From positions 1-41,816 of the forward strand of contig JAHISJ010000006.1 of assembly GCA_018818205.1 (NCBI GenBank): DNA of 41,816 nucleotides. The letters run 5' to 3'. A program made the translations under genes and the position numbers. This stretch comes from Patescibacteria group bacterium. GTDB lineage: Bacteria > Patescibacteriota > JABMPQ01 > JAHIRA01. This document shows, piece by piece, positions 31,980 through 41,539 of this stretch. The first letter of the stretch is position 1. Each line of letters starts with the position of its first letter. The notes beneath the pieces are model-generated. The model saw only the letters and a program-made list of their open reading frames with translations. It searched no databases and had not been told where the DNA came from.

Positions 31980-33248
31980 ATGGTGATAGCGATATTACAT
32001 TACGGGCAGACGGTACTAGTATTGTTTGCATTTGGCATTGTGTACTATCTTCTTGTCAAAACCCATATTATGAATAGATTGGCTAAGCTGTTTGGTATAC
32101 GGTCGTTTAAGCGCACAGTGAGTTTTTCTGTTGTTGTACAAGTTTTTCTTTCTTTGTTCGCGTGTGCACTCATTTATCTATTTTTTGGTTTTGACTTGGT
32201 TAATGTGATTTTGTGTTTTCTTGGATTTATTATACTTGCGCTTCTTTCTGCATCTGGCGTGTCTGACATTATTTTGGAGCCGATTCGAAGAGACGTAAAA
32301 AAAATAAGTAATGCTGCGGAAGCATTGCGTCGATTCTCTGAACTATCACTTGAGGCAGCACAGCGCAATACAACAGTCACGGAACAGATGGCTGCAGGAG
32401 CGCTTCAACAATCAAAGCAGTCTGATGAGGTTTCACAAGAGATCGCAGTACTTGCATCAACTATTCAACAGATATCATCCTCTGCTCAGGAAGTCTCAAA
32501 TGGTGCAACAGAGACTTCTCAGATGATTCAAAATGCTGGGGAAAGTAGCGAAAAATCTCAAAAGAGCTTAGATCAAATCAAAGGTACGGTTGATAATTCA
32601 TCTGTGATGATTAAAAAGATGTCTGAGCGTTCAGAAGAAATAGGTGAGATTGTAGAAACAATCACTGATATTGCAGAACAAACTAACCTCCTTGCATTAA
32701 ACGCTGCGATTGAGGCTGCTCGCGCTGGAGAAGCGGGGAGAGGATTTGCAGTTGTTGCTGATGAAGTTGGAAAGCTTGCCGAGGGTTCTGGAAAGGCCGC
32801 GCGAGAGATCAAAGATAGAATTCACGAGATGACACAGCAAATAAACGAAACGGTTGAAGCTGTAGAGACCGGTAAGATTTCTGCTGACAAGAGCTCAAAA
32901 GTTATTAGCGAGACATTGCTTACTTTACAAAGTGTAGCTGCAGCAATTCAGCAGGTTTCGGTGAAGATTCAAGATGTGTCAGCAGGTGTACAGCAACAAT
33001 CTACTTCTGTACAAGAAGTAGCAAAGACAATAGACGGCATGGCTGCTGTTGCGGATCAAAATACCTCTGGAGCAGAACAGCTTTCTGCTGAGACACAAGA
33101 GCGTAGTGCTGACTATGAACAGATTAGTTCGACTGCTAGAGAGTTAAATACATTATCTGACGAGCTTTATAAAGTTGTGGACGGTAAGGAAAAACAAGAG
33201 AACATAGTAAAAAGTGAACCGCAAAAGGATACTTCTCATAAAAAATAG
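31980..33248 (+). CDS. methyl-accepting chemotaxis protein without a sensor domain
   Basis: The 422-residue protein has three membrane helices in its first 95 residues (about 8-27, 47-69 and 72-94) with only very short loops outside. A helical connector ([11 protein letters not shown]) leads into a cytoplasmic signalling coiled coil. The conserved tip is [20 protein letters not shown] followed by [16 protein letters not shown] (about 235-270), which binds CheA and CheW. No Cache, PAS or four-helix ligand domain and no recognisable HAMP is present, and there is no C-terminal tether pentapeptide for CheR/CheB. It therefore probably takes its input from another protein; the H-NOX protein at the end of this operon is the obvious candidate. 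Confidence 0.92.
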   Translation: MVIAILHYGQTVLVLFAFGIVYYLLVKTHIMNRLAKLFGIRSFKRTVSFSVVVQVFLSLFACALIYLFFGFDLVNVILCFLGFIILALLSASGVSDIILEPIRRDVKKISNAAEALRRFSELSLEAAQRNTTVTEQMAAGALQQSKQSDEVSQEIAVLASTIQQISSSAQEVSNGATETSQMIQNAGESSEKSQKSLDQIKGTVDNSSVMIKKMSERSEEIGEIVETITDIAEQTNLLALNAAIEAARAGEAGRGFAVVADEVGKLAEGSGKAAREIKDRIHEMTQQINETVEAVETGKISADKSSKVISETLLTLQSVAAAIQQVSVKIQDVSAGVQQQSTSVQEVAKTIDGMAAVADQNTSGAEQLSAETQERSADYEQISSTARELNTLSDELYKVVDGKEKQENIVKSEPQKDTSHKK

Positions 33249-33299
33249 ATGTTCGGCACTGCTTTGGTTATTTTTTAATGTGAATAATCGCAAAAAAGA

Positions 33300-33845
33300 A
33301 TGGATTCTTTAAATGAAACATCTAAAGATGAAGATCAAGATACCAAAGCAGACGTGATTCAGCTTGTTGTTTTTGAACTTGACTCAGAGGAATATGCGGT
33401 AGAAATAACAGACATACGTGAGATTGTACGAATTCCAGAAATTACCCCAGTTCCCGATGCACCAGCGTTTATTAAAGGTATATTTAATTTACGAGGACAA
33501 ATTGTAGTTGTTTTGGACTTAGAAAAAAAATTTGGTCTAAAACGTGAACATACAAAACTTTTTGAGCATGTTGTAATTTTAGAAAGTGGTAAGAGTGTAT
33601 ATGGTGTTTTGGTTGATACGGTCCTTGAGGTGCTTCGCGTTTCTAAAAAGTCAATAAAGAATACTCCTGACCTCGTGACAACAAAGATTCATACGGACTT
33701 CATTAAAGGTATAGTTGTTATTGATAAAAAGAAAAAGAAAGAAAGCAGAATTATTGTACTACTTGATCTACTTAAGGTTCTTAATGAAAAGGAACTTTTG
33801 AAGGTTGAAAAGAGTGTAGCAAAAGAAAATAAGAGAGAAAAATGA
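33300..33845 (+). CDS. cheW: chemotaxis coupling protein CheW
   Basis: The 181-residue protein has one CheW domain (about 18-165): LVVFELDSEEYAVEITDIRE, then IPEITPVPDAPAFIKGIFNL and RGQIVVVLDL, the classic double-barrel signature. The N-terminus is acidic and the C-terminus strongly basic, both longer than in a minimal CheW. It links the MCP to CheA in the array. Its last four bases overlap the start of the next gene (ATGA). Confidence 0.95.
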   Translation: MDSLNETSKDEDQDTKADVIQLVVFELDSEEYAVEITDIREIVRIPEITPVPDAPAFIKGIFNLRGQIVVVLDLEKKFGLKREHTKLFEHVVILESGKSVYGVLVDTVLEVLRVSKKSIKNTPDLVTTKIHTDFIKGIVVIDKKKKKESRIIVLLDLLKVLNEKELLKVEKSVAKENKREK

Positions 33846-34261
33846 ATGAAATAGACAACGCATATAAGGTGTATTTAGAAGAGGGAAATCTTATTGTTGT
33901 CGATTTTTTAATTGATGTTCCTGAAGAAAATGGTGAAGACGTTGCTGTTGCAGAAGCGATAGGGAGAGAGGTTAATACTATCTTGCGTAGAAATCCTACA
34001 AAGCAATTCAAAGTGCTTGCGAGTACACTAGCTCTTGGTAAAGACACCGGCAATGTTTCAAAAGAAGCCCGGGGAGTGTATGTTGCTATTATCTCAAATG
34101 ATCAAATCGAAAAAACCGCATTTGTTTCTGCAAGTTCATTTTTAACTATTGTTGCTACATTTGTTTTTCAAGCTGCTGGGAGAAGTAATAAGGTCAAATT
34201 TTTTAAGGAAAAAGAAAAAGCTCTTGGATGGTTACATGAAGGAGATGATGAAGATAACTAA
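33842..34261 (+). CDS. STAS/SpoIIAA-like protein in the che operon
   Basis: The 139-residue protein has a beta-alpha pattern like SpoIIAA/STAS-related proteins: YLEEGNLIVVDFLIDV, then an acidic helix (ENGEDVAVAEAIGREVN), a core strand KVLASTLALGK, SKEARGVYVAIISND and a final FKEKEKALGWLHEG helix that matches the ending of SpoIIAA-like lipid/STAS domains. The family call is by pattern only. It overlaps cheW by four bases, so it is translationally coupled and very likely part of the signalling machinery. It is an unusual member of a chemotaxis operon. Confidence 0.6.
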   Translation: MNEIDNAYKVYLEEGNLIVVDFLIDVPEENGEDVAVAEAIGREVNTILRRNPTKQFKVLASTLALGKDTGNVSKEARGVYVAIISNDQIEKTAFVSASSFLTIVATFVFQAAGRSNKVKFFKEKEKALGWLHEGDDEDN

Positions 34262-34279
34262 TATAATGAAAATAGCCAC

Positions 34280-34645
34280 ATGCAAAAAGATATAAAAGTA
34301 CTTCTTGCTGACGATTCAGCGTTTATGAGAAAAATACTAAGAGATATTCTTGAACATGAGGGGTATTCTCATTTTATTGAATGTGCAGATGGTGAAGAGT
34401 GTATTGAAAAAAGTAACTCAGAAAATCCTGATTTGATTTTTTTAGATATTGTTATGCCCAAGATTGATGGTATTGAAGTACTAAAAAGAGTTGGGAGAAA
34501 TTATAATGTTATTGTAGTCAGTGCAATAGGTCAAGAAAAAACAAAAGAAATGGCTAAAGATTTAGGAGCAAAAGGGTACATTACTAAACCGTTTGATTGG
34601 AAGCAGGTTTCTTCCGAGATAAAGAAACTATATCCTGAATCGTGA
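34280..34645 (+). CDS. cheY: response regulator CheY
   Basis: The 121-residue receiver has the acidic pair DD at 11-12, phospho-acceptor Asp 56 in FLDIVMP, switch Ser in VVSAIGQ and Lys in GYITKPF. The sequence, with DDSAFMRKILRDIL at its start, is close to CheY from non-enteric bacteria. It is the canonical output of CheA, and CheC at 37417 would dephosphorylate it. There are no flagellar motor genes in the window, so its target may be the type IV pilus machinery. Confidence 0.93.
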   Translation: MQKDIKVLLADDSAFMRKILRDILEHEGYSHFIECADGEECIEKSNSENPDLIFLDIVMPKIDGIEVLKRVGRNYNVIVVSAIGQEKTKEMAKDLGAKGYITKPFDWKQVSSEIKKLYPES

Positions 34646-34666
34646 ACATAGTACTAAGAAGAGTAG

Positions 34667-35731
34667 ATGCCCACAAATGAACAAAAAATTCGAGTACTAA
34701 TTGTTGATGACTCATTTCTTATGCGTCGTCTTTTAACTGACATCTTGAATTCGGACAAAGAGATTACTGTTGTTGGTAGTGCAAAAAATGGTGAGGATGC
34801 CATAAAAAAGATACGATTGTTTAAGCCCAATGTAGTCACAATGGACTATCATTTACCTGATATGTCTGGAGCAGACATTACTCGTAAAATACTTTCAAAA
34901 AAATCACTACTGCCGGTAGTTATTATGGTTTCTGCTTATACAAAAAAGGATGCAAAGGAAACCTTAGAGTCATTAGACGCAGGTGCTGTAGATTACATTG
35001 AGAAGCCTTCCGGAGAAGTATCGCTTGATTTAGATTCAGTCAAGGAGAGTATTATTAAAAAAGTTAAGGAACTTTCCAAGGTAGGCATGAATGGTCCTGT
35101 GAGGCCTACGGTGCAAAAAAAGAAAAAGAAAAAGAGACCAAAAACAATTTATTCGATTGTGATAGGTGCATCAACAGGAGGTCCGGTAATGCTTGAAGAT
35201 ACCATTTCTCATTTATCAATAAATATAGATCTACCTATATTTATTGTGCAACACATGTCAAAGCATTTTACTGCTGAGCTTGCCAAGAGACTCAATTCTA
35301 AAACTGATGTACCTGTTTTAGAAATTTCGGATGGGATGCATATTCAACCTGGAACAGTGTATGTAATGCCTGGGGGGTATCATTTATTATCTTTCAGAAA
35401 CACAAGAGACGGAAAAAAAAGCGAGCTGATTGCCAGAATAGAAAAAAGAACATCAAAAAATGGTAATTGTCCATCAATAGATGAGGTCATGTGTGCGGTT
35501 GCAAAACAATATGGTTCTCGAGTGCTTGCTGTAGTTTTAAGTGGTATGGGGAAGGATAGTGTTGAGGGTGTGACAGCAATTAAAAAAGAGGGAGGCTACT
35601 GTATCACACAAGATCCAAGTACCGCACTTATTGCGTCTATGCCTAATGCAATTATAGAGAAGGGACTTGCAGATGAGATACTTTCTCCAAAAGAGATAAC
35701 GCAAGCAATAAAAGAAATTGCTCGGAAGTAA
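34667..35731 (+). CDS. cheB: chemotaxis methylesterase/deamidase CheB
   Basis: The 354-residue protein has a receiver domain (about 7-125, phospho-acceptor Asp 60 in TMDYHLP, EKPSG at its end), a basic KKKKKKRPK linker near 150 and a methylesterase domain. The catalytic Ser 169 is in IGASTGGP, the catalytic His is in FIVQHMSKHF, and the Asp region is LSGMGKDSVEG. It removes methyl groups from, or deamidates, MCP signalling helices. The partner methyltransferase CheR is absent from the window. Confidence 0.96.
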   Translation: MPTNEQKIRVLIVDDSFLMRRLLTDILNSDKEITVVGSAKNGEDAIKKIRLFKPNVVTMDYHLPDMSGADITRKILSKKSLLPVVIMVSAYTKKDAKETLESLDAGAVDYIEKPSGEVSLDLDSVKESIIKKVKELSKVGMNGPVRPTVQKKKKKKRPKTIYSIVIGASTGGPVMLEDTISHLSINIDLPIFIVQHMSKHFTAELAKRLNSKTDVPVLEISDGMHIQPGTVYVMPGGYHLLSFRNTRDGKKSELIARIEKRTSKNGNCPSIDEVMCAVAKQYGSRVLAVVLSGMGKDSVEGVTAIKKEGGYCITQDPSTALIASMPNAIIEKGLADEILSPKEITQAIKEIARK

Positions 35732-35737
35732 AAGAAT

Positions 35738-37408
35738 ATGGATTTATCAAATTATACAGACGTATTTATAACTGAGGAGAAGGAATGCTTACGTGGGATA
35801 AGTGATGGCTTGTTAGTGCTCGAGAAGAAGAAAGATGAAGAAACACTCAATGAGCTCATGCGCCTTTCTCATACCATCAAGGGCGGATCCTCAATGATGG
35901 GGTACACAAAATTGGCCTTTTTGGCGCATGTTATGGAAGATGTATTTGATTATGCTCGTCATGGGCTTCTCGAAATAACTTCTGAAACTATAGATGAACT
36001 TTTTTCTGCCGTGGATGCAATGCAAAAGTCGCTTGATTCCGTAAAGAAAAAGGGAACAGAAATGGATCTTACTTCAGTGTCTAAAACTATTAAGGAGATT
36101 ACCGGTGTTCGGACAGTTGGGACGGGCAAATCAAGACGGACAAAAAAGGGTATGCCAAAACATGCAAAAAAAAGCCCAGAAAAGAAATCAAAGAAAAAGG
36201 TGTTGAAAGAAAGTAAAGAAGCAAAAGATTCACTATCTAAACTCTCGGAAGAAATAATCCAGTATTCCTATATCAAGGTACCCGTAAAGAGGCTAGATGC
36301 AATGGTGGATTTAGTAGAAGGATTGCTCATAGATAAGATGCGTTTGGAAAATTTACCTGACCAAGGGCCTGAATTAAAAAAAAATATTGCACATCTAAGT
36401 AGGCAAATTTCTGATATACAATATGAAATTATGCAAGCACGACTTGTTCCGATTTCTCAAGTGTTTGATTATTTTCCTCGAATGGTACGAGATCTTGCTC
36501 GGGAGAAAAAAAAGAAAATCAATCTTACCATTTTAGGTGGTGCTATGGAGCTTGACAGAACGGTTCTTGATAAGCTTGCTTTACCACTTATTCACTTAAT
36601 CAGAAATGCAGTTGACCACGGCATTGATAAGAAAGGAACAATCAAAATAATTGCTATGCGAGAGAGGAACAATACCACCGTCGCTGTAGAAAATGATGGA
36701 AGATCGATTGATCTTGAAAAAGTGAAGGAATCTGCACTAAAGAGAGGGATTATATCTGAAAAAAAACTTTCTACATTCTCAGATGAGCAAGTGATGAACT
36801 TGATTTTTAATCCAAATTTATCGACCAAGGAAAAAGTTACAAAAACATCAGGGAGAGGAGTAGGCATGAGCGTAGTGAAAAACTTTGTAGAGCAAGTCGG
36901 GGGGAAGATAGTTATACGGTCGCCACTTAACGGAGGAGGTACTCGTGTGACACTTGAATTGCCGCTAACGCTTGCGATAATCAATGCATTGCTGGTTACG
37001 GTATCTAATGAGACTTTTGCAGTTCCTTTTACGTCAATTGAGCGTTCTGTTTTGGTATCTTCTCAGGACATTAAAAGTCTTGGTGATCAAGATGTGGCGG
37101 TTGTTGATGGTGCGGAGATTCCTCTTTTTTGGACTGAGAAGGTTTTTAATTTAGAGAGAAAACATGTTTCTTCCCGTACGGATAGAAAAAATTTGGTAAT
37201 TATTGTTAATGATGGAGGTGAACGAGCAGGAATAATCGTTGATAGTCTGGTAGGTGGAAATGAAATTATTGTTAAGCCCCTTGCGGCGATACTCAGAAAA
37301 GTCGGTTATTTTTCTGGTTCAACAATTCTGGGTGATGGCAAGACGGTACTCATTATTGATGTGCCAGGTTTGCTTGAAGATAAAACAAAGCTTTTAAGAG
37401 TAACATAA
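35738..37408 (+). CDS. cheA: chemotaxis histidine kinase CheA
   Basis: The 556-residue protein has an Hpt (P1) domain with the phosphorylated His 45 in LSHTIKGGSSMMGY, a basic linker (about 125-165) with no recognisable P2 domain, a P3 dimerisation helix pair (about 175-240), a P4 kinase domain (about 240-410) and a P5 CheW-like domain (about 412-550). In P4 the N box HLIRNAVDHGI and G2 box SGRGVGMSVVK are intact. The G1 box reads ENDGRSID, with Asn 319 and Ser 323 where most CheA have Asp and Gly. Without P2, CheY must dock directly on P1 or P4. Genes on both sides are within 10 nt. Confidence 0.96.
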   Translation: MDLSNYTDVFITEEKECLRGISDGLLVLEKKKDEETLNELMRLSHTIKGGSSMMGYTKLAFLAHVMEDVFDYARHGLLEITSETIDELFSAVDAMQKSLDSVKKKGTEMDLTSVSKTIKEITGVRTVGTGKSRRTKKGMPKHAKKSPEKKSKKKVLKESKEAKDSLSKLSEEIIQYSYIKVPVKRLDAMVDLVEGLLIDKMRLENLPDQGPELKKNIAHLSRQISDIQYEIMQARLVPISQVFDYFPRMVRDLAREKKKKINLTILGGAMELDRTVLDKLALPLIHLIRNAVDHGIDKKGTIKIIAMRERNNTTVAVENDGRSIDLEKVKESALKRGIISEKKLSTFSDEQVMNLIFNPNLSTKEKVTKTSGRGVGMSVVKNFVEQVGGKIVIRSPLNGGGTRVTLELPLTLAIINALLVTVSNETFAVPFTSIERSVLVSSQDIKSLGDQDVAVVDGAEIPLFWTEKVFNLERKHVSSRTDRKNLVIIVNDGGERAGIIVDSLVGGNEIIVKPLAAILRKVGYFSGSTILGDGKTVLIIDVPGLLEDKTKLLRVT

Positions 37409-37416
37409 GTAAAAAT

Positions 37417-38034
37417 ATGGCTTATTTAAGTGAAGAAGAAAAGGATCAACTTATTGAGGTAATTAATATCGGGGTTGGAAACGCATCAACAGCACTCTCT
37501 CAAATGGTAAATGAGCAAGTTACGCTTTCCGTTCCTGAAATGTATGCCGGTCCGGTAGAAAATGCATTGGATTTTATTGGTGAATCAGAGCAGGTTCAAA
37601 CGGCGGTACTGTTTACAGTTTCTGGCGATATTGATGGTATGATGTTTCTTATTTTTTCATCTGAAGATGCGCTGAAATTGGTGCAATTGGTATCAAAGCA
37701 GTATAATCAAGAAAAGAGTATTACCAAAGGTTCAAACGAGTCTGCACTAAAAGAAATAGGTAACGTGCTTCTTGGTCCAGCACTTGGGGCACTTTCACAT
37801 TTTCTTGATGCACATATTGTTCAATCTGTTCCTGAACTTGCAAGCGATATGCTTGACTCGGTTATTGATGAAGCATTATCTGAAGTGCTTAAATCTTCAA
37901 AAGCGGCAATGATTTTTAAAACAGAATTCTCAGTAAAAAGTAAGGATATTTCTGGCCATTTTTTCTTCCTTTTTGAGCCAAAGGCGACCGATGAGATTTT
38001 GAAGATGATTAAAGAAAAGTACACTACGAGCTAG
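37417..38034 (+). CDS. cheC: CheY-P phosphatase CheC
   Basis: The 205-residue protein carries two copies of the CheC/CheX/FliY phosphatase motif. The first is DQLIEVINIGVGNAS (D-x3-E-x2-N pattern) near residues 10-24. The second is SALKEIGNVLLGPAL near 109-123. Two active sites indicate CheC and not CheX. It would dephosphorylate CheY-P and bind CheD, encoded 9 nt downstream, giving the adaptation loop known from Bacillus and Thermotoga. Confidence 0.94.
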   Translation: MAYLSEEEKDQLIEVINIGVGNASTALSQMVNEQVTLSVPEMYAGPVENALDFIGESEQVQTAVLFTVSGDIDGMMFLIFSSEDALKLVQLVSKQYNQEKSITKGSNESALKEIGNVLLGPALGALSHFLDAHIVQSVPELASDMLDSVIDEALSEVLKSSKAAMIFKTEFSVKSKDISGHFFFLFEPKATDEILKMIKEKYTTS

Positions 38035-38043
38035 AAAAAGTAT

Positions 38044-38535
38044 ATGAGCAATACAGTAAAAATTGGTATTGGAGAACTTGCGGTTGGAAAAGGGAGGGAA
38101 TGTATTAAGACAAGTGGAGTTGGGTCGTGTGTAGTTATTGCTTTATATGATCCTGATGTCAAGGTTGGTGGCTTGGCACATGCAATGCTTCCGACAAACA
38201 AAATAAGTGGAGACAAAGAGACTAAAAACAAGAGTGTACATTTAGAAAAGACGGCAAAATATGTTGATGAAGCTATACGAGAGCTCATTTTGACAGTAGA
38301 AAAAAAGGGAGGCAAGAGAGAACGACTGAGCGCTAAACTTGTTGGCGGTGCTCAAATGACCCCTCTTTTTGGAGGATTAAAAGAGAGTATTGGAGTTGAA
38401 AACGTACGTGAAGCGAGAAAACAACTTAAAGCGTATGCAATTCCACTTGTTAATGAGGATACCGGAGGGTCAATTGGTAAGCTTATAGAGTTTTATTCAG
38501 ACAGTGGACTTTTGAAGATAACATCAATGATATAA
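38044..38535 (+). CDS. cheD: receptor deamidase CheD
   Basis: The 163-residue protein has the CheD signature: TSGVGSCVVIALYD with catalytic Cys near 29, GGLAHAMLP with catalytic His near 45, and the KLVGGAQMTPLF region near 98-109. It deamidates specific Gln residues in MCPs and is modulated by CheC. Together with CheB it could set receptor activity even without CheR. It starts 9 nt after cheC and ends 4 nt before the next gene. Confidence 0.95.
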   Translation: MSNTVKIGIGELAVGKGRECIKTSGVGSCVVIALYDPDVKVGGLAHAMLPTNKISGDKETKNKSVHLEKTAKYVDEAIRELILTVEKKGGKRERLSAKLVGGAQMTPLFGGLKESIGVENVREARKQLKAYAIPLVNEDTGGSIGKLIEFYSDSGLLKITSMI

Positions 38536-38539
38536 TCAT

Positions 38540-38905
38540 ATGAAGGTACTTATAATAGACGATGATACATTTGTTCGAACCGTTTATAATTCACTTTTGA
38601 CCGAAGAGGGATATGAAGTGTTGCAAGCTGCTGATGGTGAAGAAGGGTTTAAGGAGTTAAGGAAGAGTAAACCTGATATTGTGCTTCTTGATATGATTCT
38701 TCCCAAGATGACCGGTTTTGATGTATTGGAGAAAAAGAGAAAAAATGCGTCGATTAAATCTATTCCAGTGATCGTGATTTCTGATTTAGGCCAAAAGAAT
38801 GATATTGATCGTGCAAAAAAACTAGGTGCACGTATGTATTTACCAAAAGGGGAGTATTCGCCCAATGAAATTGTGACAGAGATTAATAAGTTAACCAAAA
38901 AATAA
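38540..38905 (+). CDS. second single-domain response regulator of the che operon
   Basis: The 121-residue receiver has the acidic cluster IIDDD at 5-9, phospho-acceptor Asp 51 in LLDMILP, IPVIVISDLGQ in the switch region and YLPKGEYSPNEIV at the Lys position. It differs from the CheY at 34280 (VVSAIGQ, YITKPF) and is closer in these motifs to the receiver at 7970 (ASNLGQ, YLIKSDFTISEVI), which opens the pilus operon. It may be a separate output or a phosphate sink. Its neighbours cheD and the H-NOX gene are 4 nt and 1 nt away. Confidence 0.93.
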   Translation: MKVLIIDDDTFVRTVYNSLLTEEGYEVLQAADGEEGFKELRKSKPDIVLLDMILPKMTGFDVLEKKRKNASIKSIPVIVISDLGQKNDIDRAKKLGARMYLPKGEYSPNEIVTEINKLTKK

Positions 38906-38906
38906 G

Positions 38907-39434
38907 ATGAAAGGTGTTATTGTCAGTTGTTTCGAAGAGCTGGTAAAAGAAAAATTTGGGCAGGACAAGTGGGATGAGATTCTTGATAAAGTAGGGATAG
39001 ATAAAGGTAAGCGTGTTTTTCTAGCGACAGAAGATATTGATGATGCTGCAGTTATGAATGTTTTAGATAAGACGTGCGAAGTTCTTGACATGTCAGTAAA
39101 CGATGTGACTGATGCGTTTGGTGATTACTGGGTAAACAGTTACGCGCCACGGTTTTACAAAATTTATTTTAATCAAGCTCACTCAGCAAGAGAATTTTTA
39201 CTTAATATGGATAACGTGCATATAGCGACAACTAAAAGCATTGCCAACGCACATCCACCTCGTTTTGAGTATGAATGGAAAGATGATAATACACTTATTA
39301 TGACGTATAAGTCGGAGCGAGGTCTCATCGATCTTTTTATCAGTCTGGTAAAAGGAGTTGGTAAACATTATCACGAGGATTTGAAGGTAACAAAATTGGA
39401 CAACAAGAAGGTAGAGATAGTTTTTCCTTCGTAA
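38907..39434 (+). CDS. stand-alone H-NOX heme gas-sensor protein
   Basis: The 175-residue protein matches the H-NOX (HNOB) domain over its full length. The start MKGVIVSCFEELVKEKFG is the family N-terminus. The predicted proximal heme ligand is His 105 in LLNMDNVHIATT, and the heme-propionate motif YxSxR is Tyr 134, Ser 136, Arg 138 in TYKSERGL. PP at 117-118 matches the family's conserved Pro. No effector domain is attached. Known H-NOX proteins bind NO, and some bind O2 or CO, and pass the signal to kinases, cyclases or fused MCPs. Here it is the last gene of a che operon whose MCP lacks a sensor, so it probably acts on the MCP or CheA. Confidence 0.88.
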   Translation: MKGVIVSCFEELVKEKFGQDKWDEILDKVGIDKGKRVFLATEDIDDAAVMNVLDKTCEVLDMSVNDVTDAFGDYWVNSYAPRFYKIYFNQAHSAREFLLNMDNVHIATTKSIANAHPPRFEYEWKDDNTLIMTYKSERGLIDLFISLVKGVGKHYHEDLKVTKLDNKKVEIVFPS

Positions 39435-39475
39435 ACAATCATTATCTCTGTTGCTTCTGATACAAAGAAGTCACC

Positions 39476-39504
39476 TTGTTTGAGACAAAAAGAAATGATA
39501 CAAT
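39476..39504 (+). promoter_or_regulatory. promoter of gyrB
   Basis: TTGTTT (39476-39481), a 17-bp spacer and TACAAT (39499-39504) with TG before the -10 (extended). The leader before ATG 39545 is about 34 nt. No terminator is evident for the che operon in the 110-nt gap. Confidence 0.65.
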
Positions 39505-39529
39505 ATATAAAAGTTTCCTTTATTGATAA

Positions 39530-41512
<1,983 letters not shown>

Positions 41513-41539
41513 AAACAATTTCAAAAATAATACAAAATT

